Assembly: GCF_023337795.1 (NCBI RefSeq) | Contig: NZ_JALIRS010000011.1 | Location: 1 to 64,000, forward strand | Source: Lysinibacillus sp. BPa_S21 | Lineage (GTDB): Bacteria; Bacillota; Bacilli; Bacillales_A; Planococcaceae | Reading direction: 5' to 3' | Length of the DNA: 64,000 nucleotides | Part shown: one piece after another, positions 24,133 to 32,975 of the stretch | Layout of the letters: each line of letters opens with the position of its first letter | Position numbering within the stretch: position 1 is the first letter of the stretch | Position numbers and translations under genes: made by a program | Notes under the pieces: model-generated | Told to the model about the DNA's origin: nothing | Seen by the model: only the letters and a program-made list of their open reading frames with translations | Databases searched by the model: none

Positions 24133-24300
24133 AGTTCAACACCAAAAATTGTGACGGGGATGCATGGAGATTACTAATAGAGAAAAGAAGGCTTAGCTTC
24201 ACCTGTGATAATGCCTTCGTGACCAACCACATCTTGGTACGACGCTCAGGAAAAGCGCCCGTCAGAGCGGAAATTAACCACATGTTATGGTGATGAGCCA
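24133..24300 (+). repeat. Hairpin element (copy D)
   Basis: The left end GTTCAACACCAAAAATT and right end CATGTTATGGTGATGAGCC are inverted relatives of the terminal repeats in copy B. The core GAAGGCTTAG...CACCTGTGATAATGCCTTCGTGACC is the ACGAAGGC module found in copies B and F. The arms are partly decayed. There is no gene in the ligA-camS gap apart from this element and the hairpin at 24338. Confidence 0.75.
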
Positions 24301-24337
24301 AATATTATAGTAAAGTAAGATGAATTGTCCTAGCTTC

Positions 24338-24380
24338 TTGGTGGAAAGTAGAGGTATTTTAGAGGTCTCTTTCTACCAAG
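24338..24380 (+). other. Hairpin before camS
   Basis: CTTGGTGGAAAG pairs with CTTTCTACCAAG (one G-U pair) across a 19-base loop. It is not followed by a T run. It lies 38 bases before the camS start and might be a leader structure of the camS message. Confidence 0.5.
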
Positions 24381-24418
24381 AGGTAGGTATGAAATTTCAG
24401 TAAAGGAGTATTAAAATA

Positions 24419-25552
24419 ATGAAGTCATTTCGACTCATTCCAGCAATTGTCGCTGCTGCAATGCTAGTCGGCTGTGTGCCTTCTAAAGAGAAGGGAACAG
24501 AGCTTACACAGGATACGCAACAGGAAAAAGCGGAAACAACTATTATTCCAAGCTTACAGATTGATGAATCATATTATAGAACACTAACTCCTTACAAACC
24601 AAGTGCCAGCAGAGGATTAGTAGTTTCAAATGTTTTTACAAAATATGATATGAAGGAAGTTGAAACAGGTTTAATGCGTCTTTCTCAAAATGAGTTTGAC
24701 ACAGAAAACTACTTCTTCCAAGAGGGGCAGTATTTAGCGGAAAACACAGTGGGAAATTGGCTTTCACGTAGTTCACAAAAGAAGGAAGGTTTAAATCCCC
24801 CAACGACGGATTCAATGCCTGCAGAAGAACGTGCAACAAAGGCCCCAATTTATTTATCACATATTGTTGAGCAAAATTATTTAACAAAAACTAGTGATAA
24901 CAAAGTAAAATTAGGCGGTATATCGATAGGCCTTTCCTTAAACTCTATTTATTACTACCAAAAAGAAAAATACGGAGATTATTTTGAGCAACCAATTCCG
25001 GAGTCAAAACTCGTTGAGCAAGGGAAGAAAATGGCCGCTGAAATTGTGTCCCGCCTAAGAAGTCGTGACGAATTGAAAGATATACCGATTGTAGTAGGCT
25101 TGTTTAAACAAAAAGCTCGCAATGACGTAATCCCAGGAACATACTTTACCTATGGCGTAGCAAAAGCAGGTCAAAACGATGTATCTGATTGGAAAGGGAT
25201 TGACGAAGAGTATGTACTATTCCCAACGAGCGAAACACAGGATGTATACCGAGATGATAGTAAAAACTTTATGAATTTTAAGCTAGATGTAGATAAATAC
25301 TTTTCTAACTATACTAGTGTAGTAGGAACGGGCTTCTATAAAAATAAATCAATTCAAAAGCTAACGATTGAAGTGCCAATCCAATTCTTCGGTAAGCTTG
25401 AAATTATAGGCTTTACTCAATATTTAACAGGTGCTCTTATCAAACGATTTGATAACATCAATGTTGAAGTAAGTATTACCTCAATCAATGGTCCGGAGGC
25501 ATTAATCGTAAAGAATGCCAACGAAAAGGAACCATACGTCCATATCTATTAA
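24419..25552 (+). CDS. camS: CamS family sex pheromone lipoprotein
   Basis: A 377-residue lipoprotein. The signal peptide ends MLVGC, so it should be anchored on the outer face of the membrane. The body has the CamS-family pattern, with SRGLVVSNVFTKYDMKEVE, HIVEQNYLTKTSDNKVKLGG and AAEIVSRLRSRDELKDIPIV. In enterococci and staphylococci the signal peptide of this family is cut to give a pheromone-like peptide; here that is only an analogy. The place after ligA matches yerH of B. subtilis. AAAGGAG precedes the ATG. Confidence 0.92.
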   Translation: MKSFRLIPAIVAAAMLVGCVPSKEKGTELTQDTQQEKAETTIIPSLQIDESYYRTLTPYKPSASRGLVVSNVFTKYDMKEVETGLMRLSQNEFDTENYFFQEGQYLAENTVGNWLSRSSQKKEGLNPPTTDSMPAEERATKAPIYLSHIVEQNYLTKTSDNKVKLGGISIGLSLNSIYYYQKEKYGDYFEQPIPESKLVEQGKKMAAEIVSRLRSRDELKDIPIVVGLFKQKARNDVIPGTYFTYGVAKAGQNDVSDWKGIDEEYVLFPTSETQDVYRDDSKNFMNFKLDVDKYFSNYTSVVGTGFYKNKSIQKLTIEVPIQFFGKLEIIGFTQYLTGALIKRFDNINVEVSITSINGPEALIVKNANEKEPYVHIY

Positions 25553-25553
25553 A

Positions 25554-25585
25554 GTATAGTCAGCCTTGTGCTGACTATTTTTTTG
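25554..25585 (+). terminator. camS terminator
   Basis: ATAGTCAGC and GCTGACTAT form a 9-bp perfect stem with loop CTTGT, followed by seven T. Confidence 0.92.
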
Positions 25586-25635
25586 TGGAAGAAAAAAGAG
25601 ATTTGATAATATTCGTTGGAAGAATTAATCAGAAT

Positions 25636-25850
25636 GATGGATAGACTCTTTAGGGTGACGGATAGAAGAGCGAAAGCGACGGAAAGATTCCTCGGAGTGA
25701 CGGAAAAAGTCTTCGAATCGACGGAAAGAAAAAAGGCGACGGAAAGCCCGGCCGAAGTGACGGATAGAAAAGCGAAAGCGACGGAAAGATTCCTCGGAGC
25801 GACGGAAAAAGCCCTCGAAACGACGGATAGCCTCCCCTACTCGACAAATA
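25636..25850 (+). repeat. Tandem 21-bp GACGGA array
   Basis: The core GACGGA (or near variant) recurs at 25636, 25657, 25678, 25699, 25720, 25738, 25759, 25780, 25801, 25822 and 25843: every step is 21 bp except one of 18. The unit is roughly GACGGAAAGATTCCTCGGAGT. Because 21 is divisible by three, a 100-codon frame is open from TTG 25616, and two frames are open on the other strand, but no good ribosome-binding site is seen and the + frame peptide has no known domain. I treat it as non-coding. It begins about 50 bases after the camS terminator; no opuE-like gene is present here. Confidence 0.8.
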
Positions 25851-26090
25851 AAAGAAAGCACAGCGACACAATCCACGCCTTACTCCCGAAAAGCGAAGTC
25901 TATAAAAAGGACTCTTAAGACAGTCCCTAAAGACAACACTTCGTCATAGTAGTGAAAGTTTCTTTATTTTTGGTGAAAGTTGTGATTTTTAATATGAAAA
26001 ATGTTATGATTATTTGCATGGTTAACTTTATTCAACCCTATTGTTATCGACAAAAACAATGATATGAATGAGTATTCGGAGGTGTGAAAA

Positions 26091-26378
26091 ATGGCAAAAT
26101 TAACAAAAGAAGAAGTTAAGCACGTTGCAAATTTAGCACGTCTTGCAATTACGGAGGAAGAAGCAGAGAAATTTGCGGAACAACTTGGTAAAATTACAGA
26201 CTTCGCAGAGCAGCTAAACGAGTTAGATACAACAAATGTTGAACCAACAACTCATGTTTTACCACTAGTAAACGTAATGCGTGAAGATGTGGCAACAAAA
26301 GGCTTAGACCGCGAAGTAATGATGTTAAACGTAAAAGAACAAGAAGATGGTCAAGTAAAAGTACCAGCTATCATGTAA
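26091..26378 (+). CDS. gatC: Glutamyl-tRNA(Gln) amidotransferase subunit C
   Basis: GatC is the small subunit that stabilises GatA on GatB in the complex that turns Glu-tRNA(Gln) into Gln-tRNA(Gln). The 95 residues show the family pattern [17 protein letters not shown] and [20 protein letters not shown] and the ending RVMREDV-like NVMREDV with late VKVPAIM. AGGTG precedes the ATG. It begins the gatCAB operon. Confidence 0.96.
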   Translation: MAKLTKEEVKHVANLARLAITEEEAEKFAEQLGKITDFAEQLNELDTTNVEPTTHVLPLVNVMREDVATKGLDREVMMLNVKEQEDGQVKVPAIM

Positions 26379-26402
26379 TACTAAAACATAGGAGGATTCC
26401 TC

Positions 26403-27866
26403 ATGACGTTATTTGAACGTTCAGCAAAGGAGCTACAAGCTGACATTAAAGCGGGTAACCTAACAATCGCTGACTTAACAAAAGAAGCATACGAACGAGT
26501 GGCGAAGCTTGACGGCGATGTACAAGCATTCCTTGCTTCAAACGAAGAAAAAGCAACTGCACAAGCAGCTGAAATGGACAAAGTTCCATTTGAAGAGCGT
26601 GGACCACTTTTCGGTCTTCCTATCGGTGTTAAAGACAACATCGTTACAGAAGGTTTAGAAACAACTTGTGCTTCTAAAATTCTAGAAGGCTTTATGCCAA
26701 TTTACGATGCAACAGTAGTAAAAAAACTACGTGAAGCTGGTATGATCACTATCGGTAAATTAAACATGGACGAGTTTGCAATGGGTTCTTCAAATGAAAA
26801 CTCATACTATAAAACAACAAAGAATCCATGGAACTTAAACCACGTGCCAGGTGGATCTTCAGGTGCATCTGCAGCAGCAGTAGCAGCAGGCGAAGTACCA
26901 TTCTCACTTGGTTCTGATACAGGTGGTTCAATCCGTCAACCAGCAGCTTATTGCGGTGTTGTAGGGATGAAACCTACATATGGTCGTGTATCTCGTTTTG
27001 GTCTAGTTGCCTTTGCATCTTCTTTAGATCAAATCGGACCAATTACACGTAATGTTGAAGACAACGCTCTTTTACTTGAAGCCATTGCAGGATTAGACGC
27101 AAACGATTCAACTTCTGCAAACGTAGAAGTACCAAACTACGCAGCAGCCCTTACTGGTGATGTAAAAGGTTTACGTATCGCTGTACCAAAAGAATTCCTT
27201 GGTGAAGGTGTGGGCGAAGCAGCACGTCAATCAGTGCTTGATGCATTAGAAGTATTAAAAGGCTTAGGTGCGACAGTAGAAGAAGTATCACTTCCTCACT
27301 CGAAATATGCATTAGCAGCGTACTATATTCTTTCTTCTTCAGAAGCGTCTTCAAACCTTTCTCGTTTTGATGGTATCCGTTATGGTTTCCGTGCAGAAAA
27401 TGTTAATAATTTGATGGACCTTTATAAAGAAACACGTGCACAAGGCTTTGGCGATGAAGTAAAACGTCGTATCATGCTTGGTACTTACTCACTAAGCGCA
27501 GGTACGTATGATGCTTACTACAAAAAAGCTCAACAAGCACGTACACTGATCAAAGCAGACTACGACAAAGTATTTGAAGACTTTGACGTAATCATTGGAC
27601 CAACATCTCCTACACCAGCATTTAAAATTGGTGAAAACGTCGATGATCCAATGACGATGTATGCGAACGATATTTTAACGATTCCTATGAACTTAGCTGG
27701 TGTGCCGGCCATCTCAATTCCATGCGGTATGGAAAATGGTCTACCATTAGGCTTACAAATTATCGGTAAATATTTCGATGAAGCAACAATTTACCGTGTA
27801 GCTCATGCTTTTGAACAAGCAACGGAGTTCCATAAACAAGTTCCTCAAATTTGGGAGGGAAAATAA
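26403..27866 (+). CDS. gatA: Glutamyl-tRNA(Gln) amidotransferase subunit A
   Basis: GatA is the amidase subunit that frees ammonia from glutamine. The 487-residue protein has the amidase signature: the catalytic Lys in [27 protein letters not shown] and [17 protein letters not shown] with the Ser-cis-Ser-Lys triad, then [20 protein letters not shown] precedes the ATG. A longer frame for the next gene overlaps its end, but the real gatB start leaves only one base between the genes. Confidence 0.97.
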   Translation: MTLFERSAKELQADIKAGNLTIADLTKEAYERVAKLDGDVQAFLASNEEKATAQAAEMDKVPFEERGPLFGLPIGVKDNIVTEGLETTCASKILEGFMPIYDATVVKKLREAGMITIGKLNMDEFAMGSSNENSYYKTTKNPWNLNHVPGGSSGASAAAVAAGEVPFSLGSDTGGSIRQPAAYCGVVGMKPTYGRVSRFGLVAFASSLDQIGPITRNVEDNALLLEAIAGLDANDSTSANVEVPNYAAALTGDVKGLRIAVPKEFLGEGVGEAARQSVLDALEVLKGLGATVEEVSLPHSKYALAAYYILSSSEASSNLSRFDGIRYGFRAENVNNLMDLYKETRAQGFGDEVKRRIMLGTYSLSAGTYDAYYKKAQQARTLIKADYDKVFEDFDVIIGPTSPTPAFKIGENVDDPMTMYANDILTIPMNLAGVPAISIPCGMENGLPLGLQIIGKYFDEATIYRVAHAFEQATEFHKQVPQIWEGK

Positions 27867-27867
27867 C

Positions 27868-29295
27868 ATGAACTTTGAAACAGTCATTGGTTTAGAAGTA
27901 CACGTTGAGTTAAAAACGAACTCAAAAATCTTCTCATCAGCACCAGCCCATTTCGGTGCTGAACCAAATACAAATACTACAGTTATCGACCTAGGCTATC
28001 CTGGTGTCCTTCCTGTACTAAATAAAAATGTTGTAGATTTCGCAATGCGTGCAGCACTTGCACTTAACATGGAAATCGAACAAGAAACAAAATTTGACCG
28101 TAAAAACTACTTCTATCCAGATAATCCGAAAGCTTATCAAATTTCTCAATTCGATAAACCAATCGGTAAAAACGGCTGGGTTGATATCGAAGTAGATGGT
28201 TACACAAAACGTATTGGTATTACTCGTCTTCATATGGAAGAAGATGCGGGTAAACTGTCTCACAGTGGCGATCACTCTTTAGTTGACTTTAACCGTCAAG
28301 GTACACCACTTGTAGAAATCGTTTCTGAGCCAGATATTCGCACACCGAACGAAGCGTATGCGTATCTTGAAAAAATAAAATCAATCATCCAATATGCAGA
28401 TGTTTCAGACTGTAAAATGGAAGAGGGATCTTTACGTTGTGATGCCAACATCTCAATCCGCCCATACGGTCAAGAAGAATTCGGTACGAAAACAGAGCTT
28501 AAAAACCTGAACTCATTCAACTATGTTCGTCGTGGTTTAGAGCACGAGGAATTACGCCAAGCGGATGTTCTTCTTTCAGGTGGGGTAATTGAGCAAGAAA
28601 CTCGCCGTTTTGATGAAAAAACAGGTAAAACAATCCTTATGCGTGTTAAAGAAGGAACAGACGATTATCGCTACTTCCCAGAGCCAGACTTAGTACGTCT
28701 ATCCATCGATGATGAATGGTTAGAGCGAGTAAAATCAGAAATTCCAGAGCTTCCAGACGCTCGTAAAAAACGTTATGTTGAAGAACTAGGCTTAACGCCA
28801 TATGATGCAGGAGTTCTTGTTATTTCAAAAGAAATTTCAGACTTCTTCGAGGCTATGGTAGCTAACAATGCGGATGCTAAGCTTTCTGCAAACTGGCTTA
28901 TGGGTGATGTTTCTGCATACTTAAATGCAGAACAAAAAGATCTAAAAGATACTGCATTAACGCCAGAAAACCTTGCGGAAATGGTGAAATTAATCACGGA
29001 CGGTACTATTTCTTCTAAAATCGGTAAAAAGGTATTTGCTGAATTAGTAGAAAAAGGCGGTTCGGCAGCAGAAATCGTTAAAGCAAAAGGTTTAGTTCAA
29101 ATTTCTGATGAAGGTGCATTACTTGCTATCGTTACAGAAGTTCTAGACAATAATGCACAATCAATCGAAGACTTCAAAAACGGTAAGGATCGCGCTATTG
29201 GCTTCTTAGTAGGTCAAATTATGAAAGCCACTAAAGGTCAAGCGAACCCACCAATGGTCAACAAATTATTACAACAAGAGATTGCAAAACGTTAA
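27868..29295 (+). CDS. gatB: Glutamyl-tRNA(Gln) amidotransferase subunit B
   Basis: GatB phosphorylates the glutamyl group on tRNA and passes it the ammonia made by GatA. With the ATG at 27868, after GGGAGGGA, the protein is 475 residues ([17 protein letters not shown]). The GatB signature region [13 protein letters not shown], the [15 protein letters not shown] and [11 protein letters not shown] segments, and the C-terminal tRNA-binding YqeY-like domain ending [16 protein letters not shown] are all present. Confidence 0.97.
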   Translation: MNFETVIGLEVHVELKTNSKIFSSAPAHFGAEPNTNTTVIDLGYPGVLPVLNKNVVDFAMRAALALNMEIEQETKFDRKNYFYPDNPKAYQISQFDKPIGKNGWVDIEVDGYTKRIGITRLHMEEDAGKLSHSGDHSLVDFNRQGTPLVEIVSEPDIRTPNEAYAYLEKIKSIIQYADVSDCKMEEGSLRCDANISIRPYGQEEFGTKTELKNLNSFNYVRRGLEHEELRQADVLLSGGVIEQETRRFDEKTGKTILMRVKEGTDDYRYFPEPDLVRLSIDDEWLERVKSEIPELPDARKKRYVEELGLTPYDAGVLVISKEISDFFEAMVANNADAKLSANWLMGDVSAYLNAEQKDLKDTALTPENLAEMVKLITDGTISSKIGKKVFAELVEKGGSAAEIVKAKGLVQISDEGALLAIVTEVLDNNAQSIEDFKNGKDRAIGFLVGQIMKATKGQANPPMVNKLLQQEIAKR

Positions 29296-29310
29296 TGACA
29301 ATTGCAACAA

Positions 29311-29346
29311 AAGGCCAAGAGAGCAAATTTGTTTTCTTGGCTTTTT
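29311..29346 (+). terminator. gatCAB terminator
   Basis: AGGCCAAGA pairs with TCTTGGCTT across the loop and is followed by a T-rich tail, 16 bases after the gatB stop. Confidence 0.85.
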
Positions 29347-29404
29347 CTATACATACAAAAACAAGGTAAGTGTCAGTATTGTGCTTAGGTAAGTTACTGT
29401 GTGA

Positions 29405-29492
29405 CCATTCCGCTTCGGGGATAATGAGATGCAGCTGACCCTGGTAAGCGAGTGACCAGAACGTCCATAATGGAACATAAATTAACTTAATA
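29405..29492 (+). repeat. Strongly decayed hairpin element (copy E)
   Basis: GCTTCGGGGATAATGAGATG, ACCCTGGTAAGCGAGTGA, GACGTCC-like and GGAACATAAATTAAC follow the same order as the GATGAGACC core and right arm of copy C, with many changes. The 246 bases between the gatB terminator and the next gene hold nothing else that I can support. Confidence 0.5.
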
Positions 29493-29591
29493 TGGCTAAT
29501 AATTACCAAATTAGCACTTAATAGTTGTCTTAAAAGAGTATTCATAGCAAAATATAGAATAGAACATGATAAAACTTTAGGAGGTCAATCA

Positions 29592-30152
29592 ATGAAAACT
29601 GAACAACAATATTTCAATGATGCGATTTCGATTCAACAATATATGGAAAATATGACGACGTTAAAAGAAGAAAGCTTTCGTATTTATGATGCCTTCGAAG
29701 TGCCATTAAACGATGGCTTTGTCGAACTACTGAAGGACAAGCAACCAAAAATTTTAACAATTACTGAGGACTGGTGCGGAGACGCAATGTTAAACAATCC
29801 AATTATTCGTCGAGTTGCAGAGGCAGCAGGATTAGACATGCGCACAGTACTTCGTGACGCGGACACAGATTTAATTGATCGCTATTTAACAAATGGTGGC
29901 CGAGCAATTCCGGTTTATATTTTATTAGATGATGCTGGTCAAGTTGTTGGAAAATGGGGCCCCCGTGCACCAGAGTTACAGGAATTAGTAGTGAGTAAAC
30001 GAGCTAGTTTACCTGCTAATGAAGATCCTACATTTGAAGATGCACAAAAAGCGCTTTATGCTGAAATTCGTGAAGAGAATATGACGAACAAATCCTATTG
30101 GACATTTGTTTATGAGGATTTTAAAAAGCAAATAACAGCTGCATTGCAATAA
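29592..30152 (+). CDS. Thioredoxin-family protein
   Basis: A 186-residue protein of the thioredoxin-like group that carries a WCGD motif (TITEDWCGDA, Cys62) where classical thioredoxin has WCGPC. Only one active-site Cys is present in the motif, so simple disulfide reduction by CxxC is unlikely. A cis-Pro-like loop is seen in GGRAIPVYILLDD. Such proteins are common in Bacillales with unknown substrates. The ATG follows AGGAGG. It stands between the gatCAB terminator and dgkB. Confidence 0.85.
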   Translation: MKTEQQYFNDAISIQQYMENMTTLKEESFRIYDAFEVPLNDGFVELLKDKQPKILTITEDWCGDAMLNNPIIRRVAEAAGLDMRTVLRDADTDLIDRYLTNGGRAIPVYILLDDAGQVVGKWGPRAPELQELVVSKRASLPANEDPTFEDAQKALYAEIREENMTNKSYWTFVYEDFKKQITAALQ

Positions 30153-30285
30153 TGATAAGTCGTAAGGCTACATGTCAGAGAATGGAGGACATGCCTTGTT
30201 TGGGTTGACGATTGGAAGCTAATGCAACATTTAAACGAAAAATTCGTTGAAAGAAATAGAATCTTATGAAGCAGGAAGGTATGTT

Positions 30286-31200
30286 ATGAAACGAGCAAGA
30301 ATCATTTATAATCCTACATCTGGGCGTGAAGTGTTTAAAAAGCATCTACCAGAAGTATTAGCAAAATTAGAGGTAGCAGGCTATGAGACATCTTGTCACG
30401 CAACAACCTGTGAAGGCGATGCAACTATTGCAGCAAAAAATGCAGTTGAACGTGGCTTTGATATCATCATTGCAGTTGGTGGAGATGGCACATTAAATGA
30501 AGTTGTTTCAGGTGTGAGTGCATTCGAGAAGCGCCCGAAAGTTGGCTTAATCCCAATGGGTACAACGAATGACTTTGCCCGTGCAGTGCATATTCCCCGT
30601 AATATCGAAGCTGCCGTTGAAATCATAATTAAAGGCGAAACGTTGCCGGTTGATGTTGGTTTATTAAATGGGGAACGCTATTTCATCAATATTGCCGCTG
30701 GCGGACGTATTACAGAGTTAACTTATGAAGTGCCAAGTAAAATGAAAACAATGCTAGGACAGTTAGCTTACTATTTAAAAGCAGTAGAAATGATCCCATC
30801 CATTAAAGCGTCCCATATGCGTATCGAATATGATGGCGAAGTGTTTGATGGGGATGCCATGATGTTTTTATGCGGCTTAACAAATTCAGTGGGTGGCTTT
30901 GAAAAGCTTGCACCTGACGCAAGTATTAACGATGGCTACTTTACTTTATTAGTATTGAAAAAAGTAAGCTTGCCTGAATTTATTCAGCTTGCCGCAATGG
31001 CTTTAAGAGGCGAGCATTTAAATGATGATCGTGTAATTTATAAAAAGGCAAGTGTCGTGAAAGTATCTACTGAAGATGAAATACATTTAAACTTAGATGG
31101 TGAGTATGGTGGAGATGCACCTGCTACATTTGAAAACTTAAAGCGCCACATTGAAATCTTTGTTCCACTAGCAGATATTCGTGAGGAAGACCGTATGTAA
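30286..31200 (+). CDS. dgkB: Diacylglycerol kinase
   Basis: DgkB phosphorylates diacylglycerol released during lipoteichoic acid synthesis and returns it to phospholipid synthesis. I use ATG 30286, after AGGAAGG, giving 304 residues (MKRARIIYNPTSGR). The ATP-binding GGDGT loop is at residues 65-69, followed by NEVVSG, GLIPMGTTNDFARA and GGFEKLAPDASINDG, as in the DgkB and YegS group. The place after gatCAB matches B. subtilis yerQ. Confidence 0.94.
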   Translation: MKRARIIYNPTSGREVFKKHLPEVLAKLEVAGYETSCHATTCEGDATIAAKNAVERGFDIIIAVGGDGTLNEVVSGVSAFEKRPKVGLIPMGTTNDFARAVHIPRNIEAAVEIIIKGETLPVDVGLLNGERYFINIAAGGRITELTYEVPSKMKTMLGQLAYYLKAVEMIPSIKASHMRIEYDGEVFDGDAMMFLCGLTNSVGGFEKLAPDASINDGYFTLLVLKKVSLPEFIQLAAMALRGEHLNDDRVIYKKASVVKVSTEDEIHLNLDGEYGGDAPATFENLKRHIEIFVPLADIREEDRM

Positions 31201-31207
31201 TTGTACA

Positions 31208-31285
31208 TTCCGCTCGGGTTGGCCTGAAAGTGATCAGGTAGTGCCTCAAACTGCTCGGGTTGGCCTCAAATTTGATCGAGTCGCC
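31208..31285 (-). repeat. 42-bp family repeat, two units
   Basis: GCTCGGGT occurs at 31212 and 31253, and GATC motifs at 31232 and 31274. Spacing and order are those of the array at 34172 read on the other strand. It begins 8 bases after the dgkB stop. From here to 31420 nothing else is supported, though the cyd promoter may lie there. Confidence 0.7.
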
Positions 31286-31420
31286 AATTTTGAAGGAAAT
31301 TTTATGACCTAAATTGGTTGAAATTCTATATATAGGTATAAATATTACCTGTAATTGGTATTGTGAATGAATTAAGAAAAATGTTTGGCAAATGTGCGTA
31401 TATTACTTGAACAAAATTTG

Positions 31421-31469
31421 AAACCTTTATAATAGACCGAAATCTCGGTCCGTTATAAAGGTTTTTTTC
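31421..31469 (+). terminator. Terminator or attenuator before cyd operon
   Basis: AACCTTTATAA pairs with TTATAAAGGTT, and inside it ACCGA pairs with TCGGT, followed by seven T. It lies 222 bases after dgkB and only about 50 bases before the next start codon. It either ends dgkB transcripts or, if the cyd promoter is upstream, acts as an attenuator. Confidence 0.88.
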
Positions 31470-31520
31470 GTTGTAATAGTGGAAAATGGGGGTATGAATA
31501 AGGGAAAGGAAGTGTTGCCT

Positions 31521-31616
31521 TTGTATAAATCACAAGAAAGAAAGCTCATTTGGCTAAGCTTTGGTGTTGCAATTATTATGCTTCTTTCCATACTGGGAAG
31601 AATATTTGGAAGTTAG
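31521..31616 (+). CDS. Small single-membrane-span protein before cydA
   Basis: A possible 31-residue protein (TTG start; MYKSQERKLIWLSFGV then AIIMLLSILGRIFGS). It has a basic N-terminus and one strong membrane segment. AAGGA (31506-31510) lies 10 bases before the TTG, and the stop is 12 bases before cydA with GGGGGGCG between. I do not recognise a family. Its place at the head of a cytochrome bd operon suggests a role with the oxidase, which is only a guess. Confidence 0.5.
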   Translation: MYKSQERKLIWLSFGVAIIMLLSILGRIFGS

Positions 31617-31628
31617 GGGGGCGATGAA

Positions 31629-32975
31629 ATGGTGAATGAATCAGCAGTCTTTTGGAGTAGAGCATTAACAGAGCTAACTTTATCGTTCCATATTATTTAT
31701 GCAACGATTGGTGTGGGCGTCCCGTTAATGATTATGATTGCACAATGGACTGGGTATAAAAAGAATGATGAGCACTATATTTTAATGGCAAGACGTTGGG
31801 CACGAGGTTTTGTTATTACTGTTGCGGTCGGAGTTGTCACAGGGACAGCAATTGGCTTACAGTTATCTTTACTTTGGCCGAATTTTATGCAGCTTGCCGG
31901 TCAAACAATTGCATTACCACTTTTTATGGAAACGTTCGCATTTTTCTTTGAAGCCATTTTCCTAGGCATCTATCTATATACTTGGGATCGCTTCGATAGT
32001 CAGAAAAAGCATATGCTGCTGTTAATTCCGGTGGCTGTCGGTGCATCGATGTCAGCTGTGTTTATAACAATTGTTAATGCGTTTATGAATGCACCACAAG
32101 GATTTGACATTGTGGACGGCCAGCTTGTGAATATTCAACCCTTTTTAGCAATGTTTAATCCAGCAATGCCGACAAAAGTAGCGCATGTTGTTGTTACAGC
32201 CTATATGACATCTGCATTTGTGTTAGCAGCCATTGCAGGATATCGTCTACTTAGAGGTTCTAAGCATGTATACCATAAAAAATCTTTATACCTACTTATG
32301 AAAGTCGGGCTGATATTCTCCATTGCATCAGCGATTATTGGAGACTTTTCAGGAAAATATTTAGCAGAATATCAGCCAGAAAAATTAGCTGCAGCAGAGT
32401 GGCATTTTGAAACGGGAGACAAAGCTTCCCTTATACTTTTTGGTGTATTAAATGGTGAAGAAGTAAAATATGCTATAAAAGTACCTTATGCTTTGAGTGT
32501 TTTAGCACATAATAATCCAAATGCAGAGGTAATTGGTTTAGATCAATTTGCTAAAGAAGATCGACCACCACTGTATATTCATTACCTATTTAATATCATG
32601 GTGTTTATTGGCATGTTCATGGCATTGGTTTCACTGCTTTATGTAACCGGGAAAGCACGTGATTGGCAGTTTATTCATAGACGATGGTTTAGATGGATTG
32701 TTGTAGCAGGTGGGCCACTTTCCATTATTGCGATTGAAGCGGGATGGTGGCTTGCTGAAGTTGGACGACAGCCTTGGATCTTATATGGATTAATGCGAAC
32801 ACCAGAAGGGGCCACAACGAGTGATCATGTAGATTTAATGATGCTGTTGTTTACAGGTGTATATGCCGTATTAGGAATAGGAAGTATGGTGGTATTGGTT
32901 CGTATGTTTAAAAAGAATCCTATTGAACGAGAAATAGAAGACCGCCATGCTGAAAAGGGCGGTGACATCATATGA
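31629..32975 (+). CDS. cydA: Cytochrome bd oxidase subunit I
   Basis: CydA carries the hemes and the quinol site of the bd-type terminal oxidase. The 448-residue membrane protein has His21 in LTLSFHIIYATIG and His186 in KVAHVVVTAYMTSAF, the places of the two axial His ligands, and the conserved GWWLAEVGRQPW. Met324 (FNIMVFIG) is the likely third ligand. The loop between membrane segments is short, as in Gram-positive (cyanide-insensitive type) oxidases. GGGGGGCGATG precedes the ATG. Its stop overlaps cydB in ATGA. No cydC or cydD is in this window. Confidence 0.94.
   Translation: MVNESAVFWSRALTELTLSFHIIYATIGVGVPLMIMIAQWTGYKKNDEHYILMARRWARGFVITVAVGVVTGTAIGLQLSLLWPNFMQLAGQTIALPLFMETFAFFFEAIFLGIYLYTWDRFDSQKKHMLLLIPVAVGASMSAVFITIVNAFMNAPQGFDIVDGQLVNIQPFLAMFNPAMPTKVAHVVVTAYMTSAFVLAAIAGYRLLRGSKHVYHKKSLYLLMKVGLIFSIASAIIGDFSGKYLAEYQPEKLAAAEWHFETGDKASLILFGVLNGEEVKYAIKVPYALSVLAHNNPNAEVIGLDQFAKEDRPPLYIHYLFNIMVFIGMFMALVSLLYVTGKARDWQFIHRRWFRWIVVAGGPLSIIAIEAGWWLAEVGRQPWILYGLMRTPEGATTSDHVDLMMLLFTGVYAVLGIGSMVVLVRMFKKNPIEREIEDRHAEKGGDII

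Noticed and set aside
25616-25918. 100-codon repeat protein
   Set aside because: TTG start without a convincing site; frames also open on the other strand because of the 21-bp period.
31361-31375. Rex site before the cyd operon (TTGTGAATGAATTA)
   Set aside because: Only one half fits the TTGTGAA...TTCACAA pattern.
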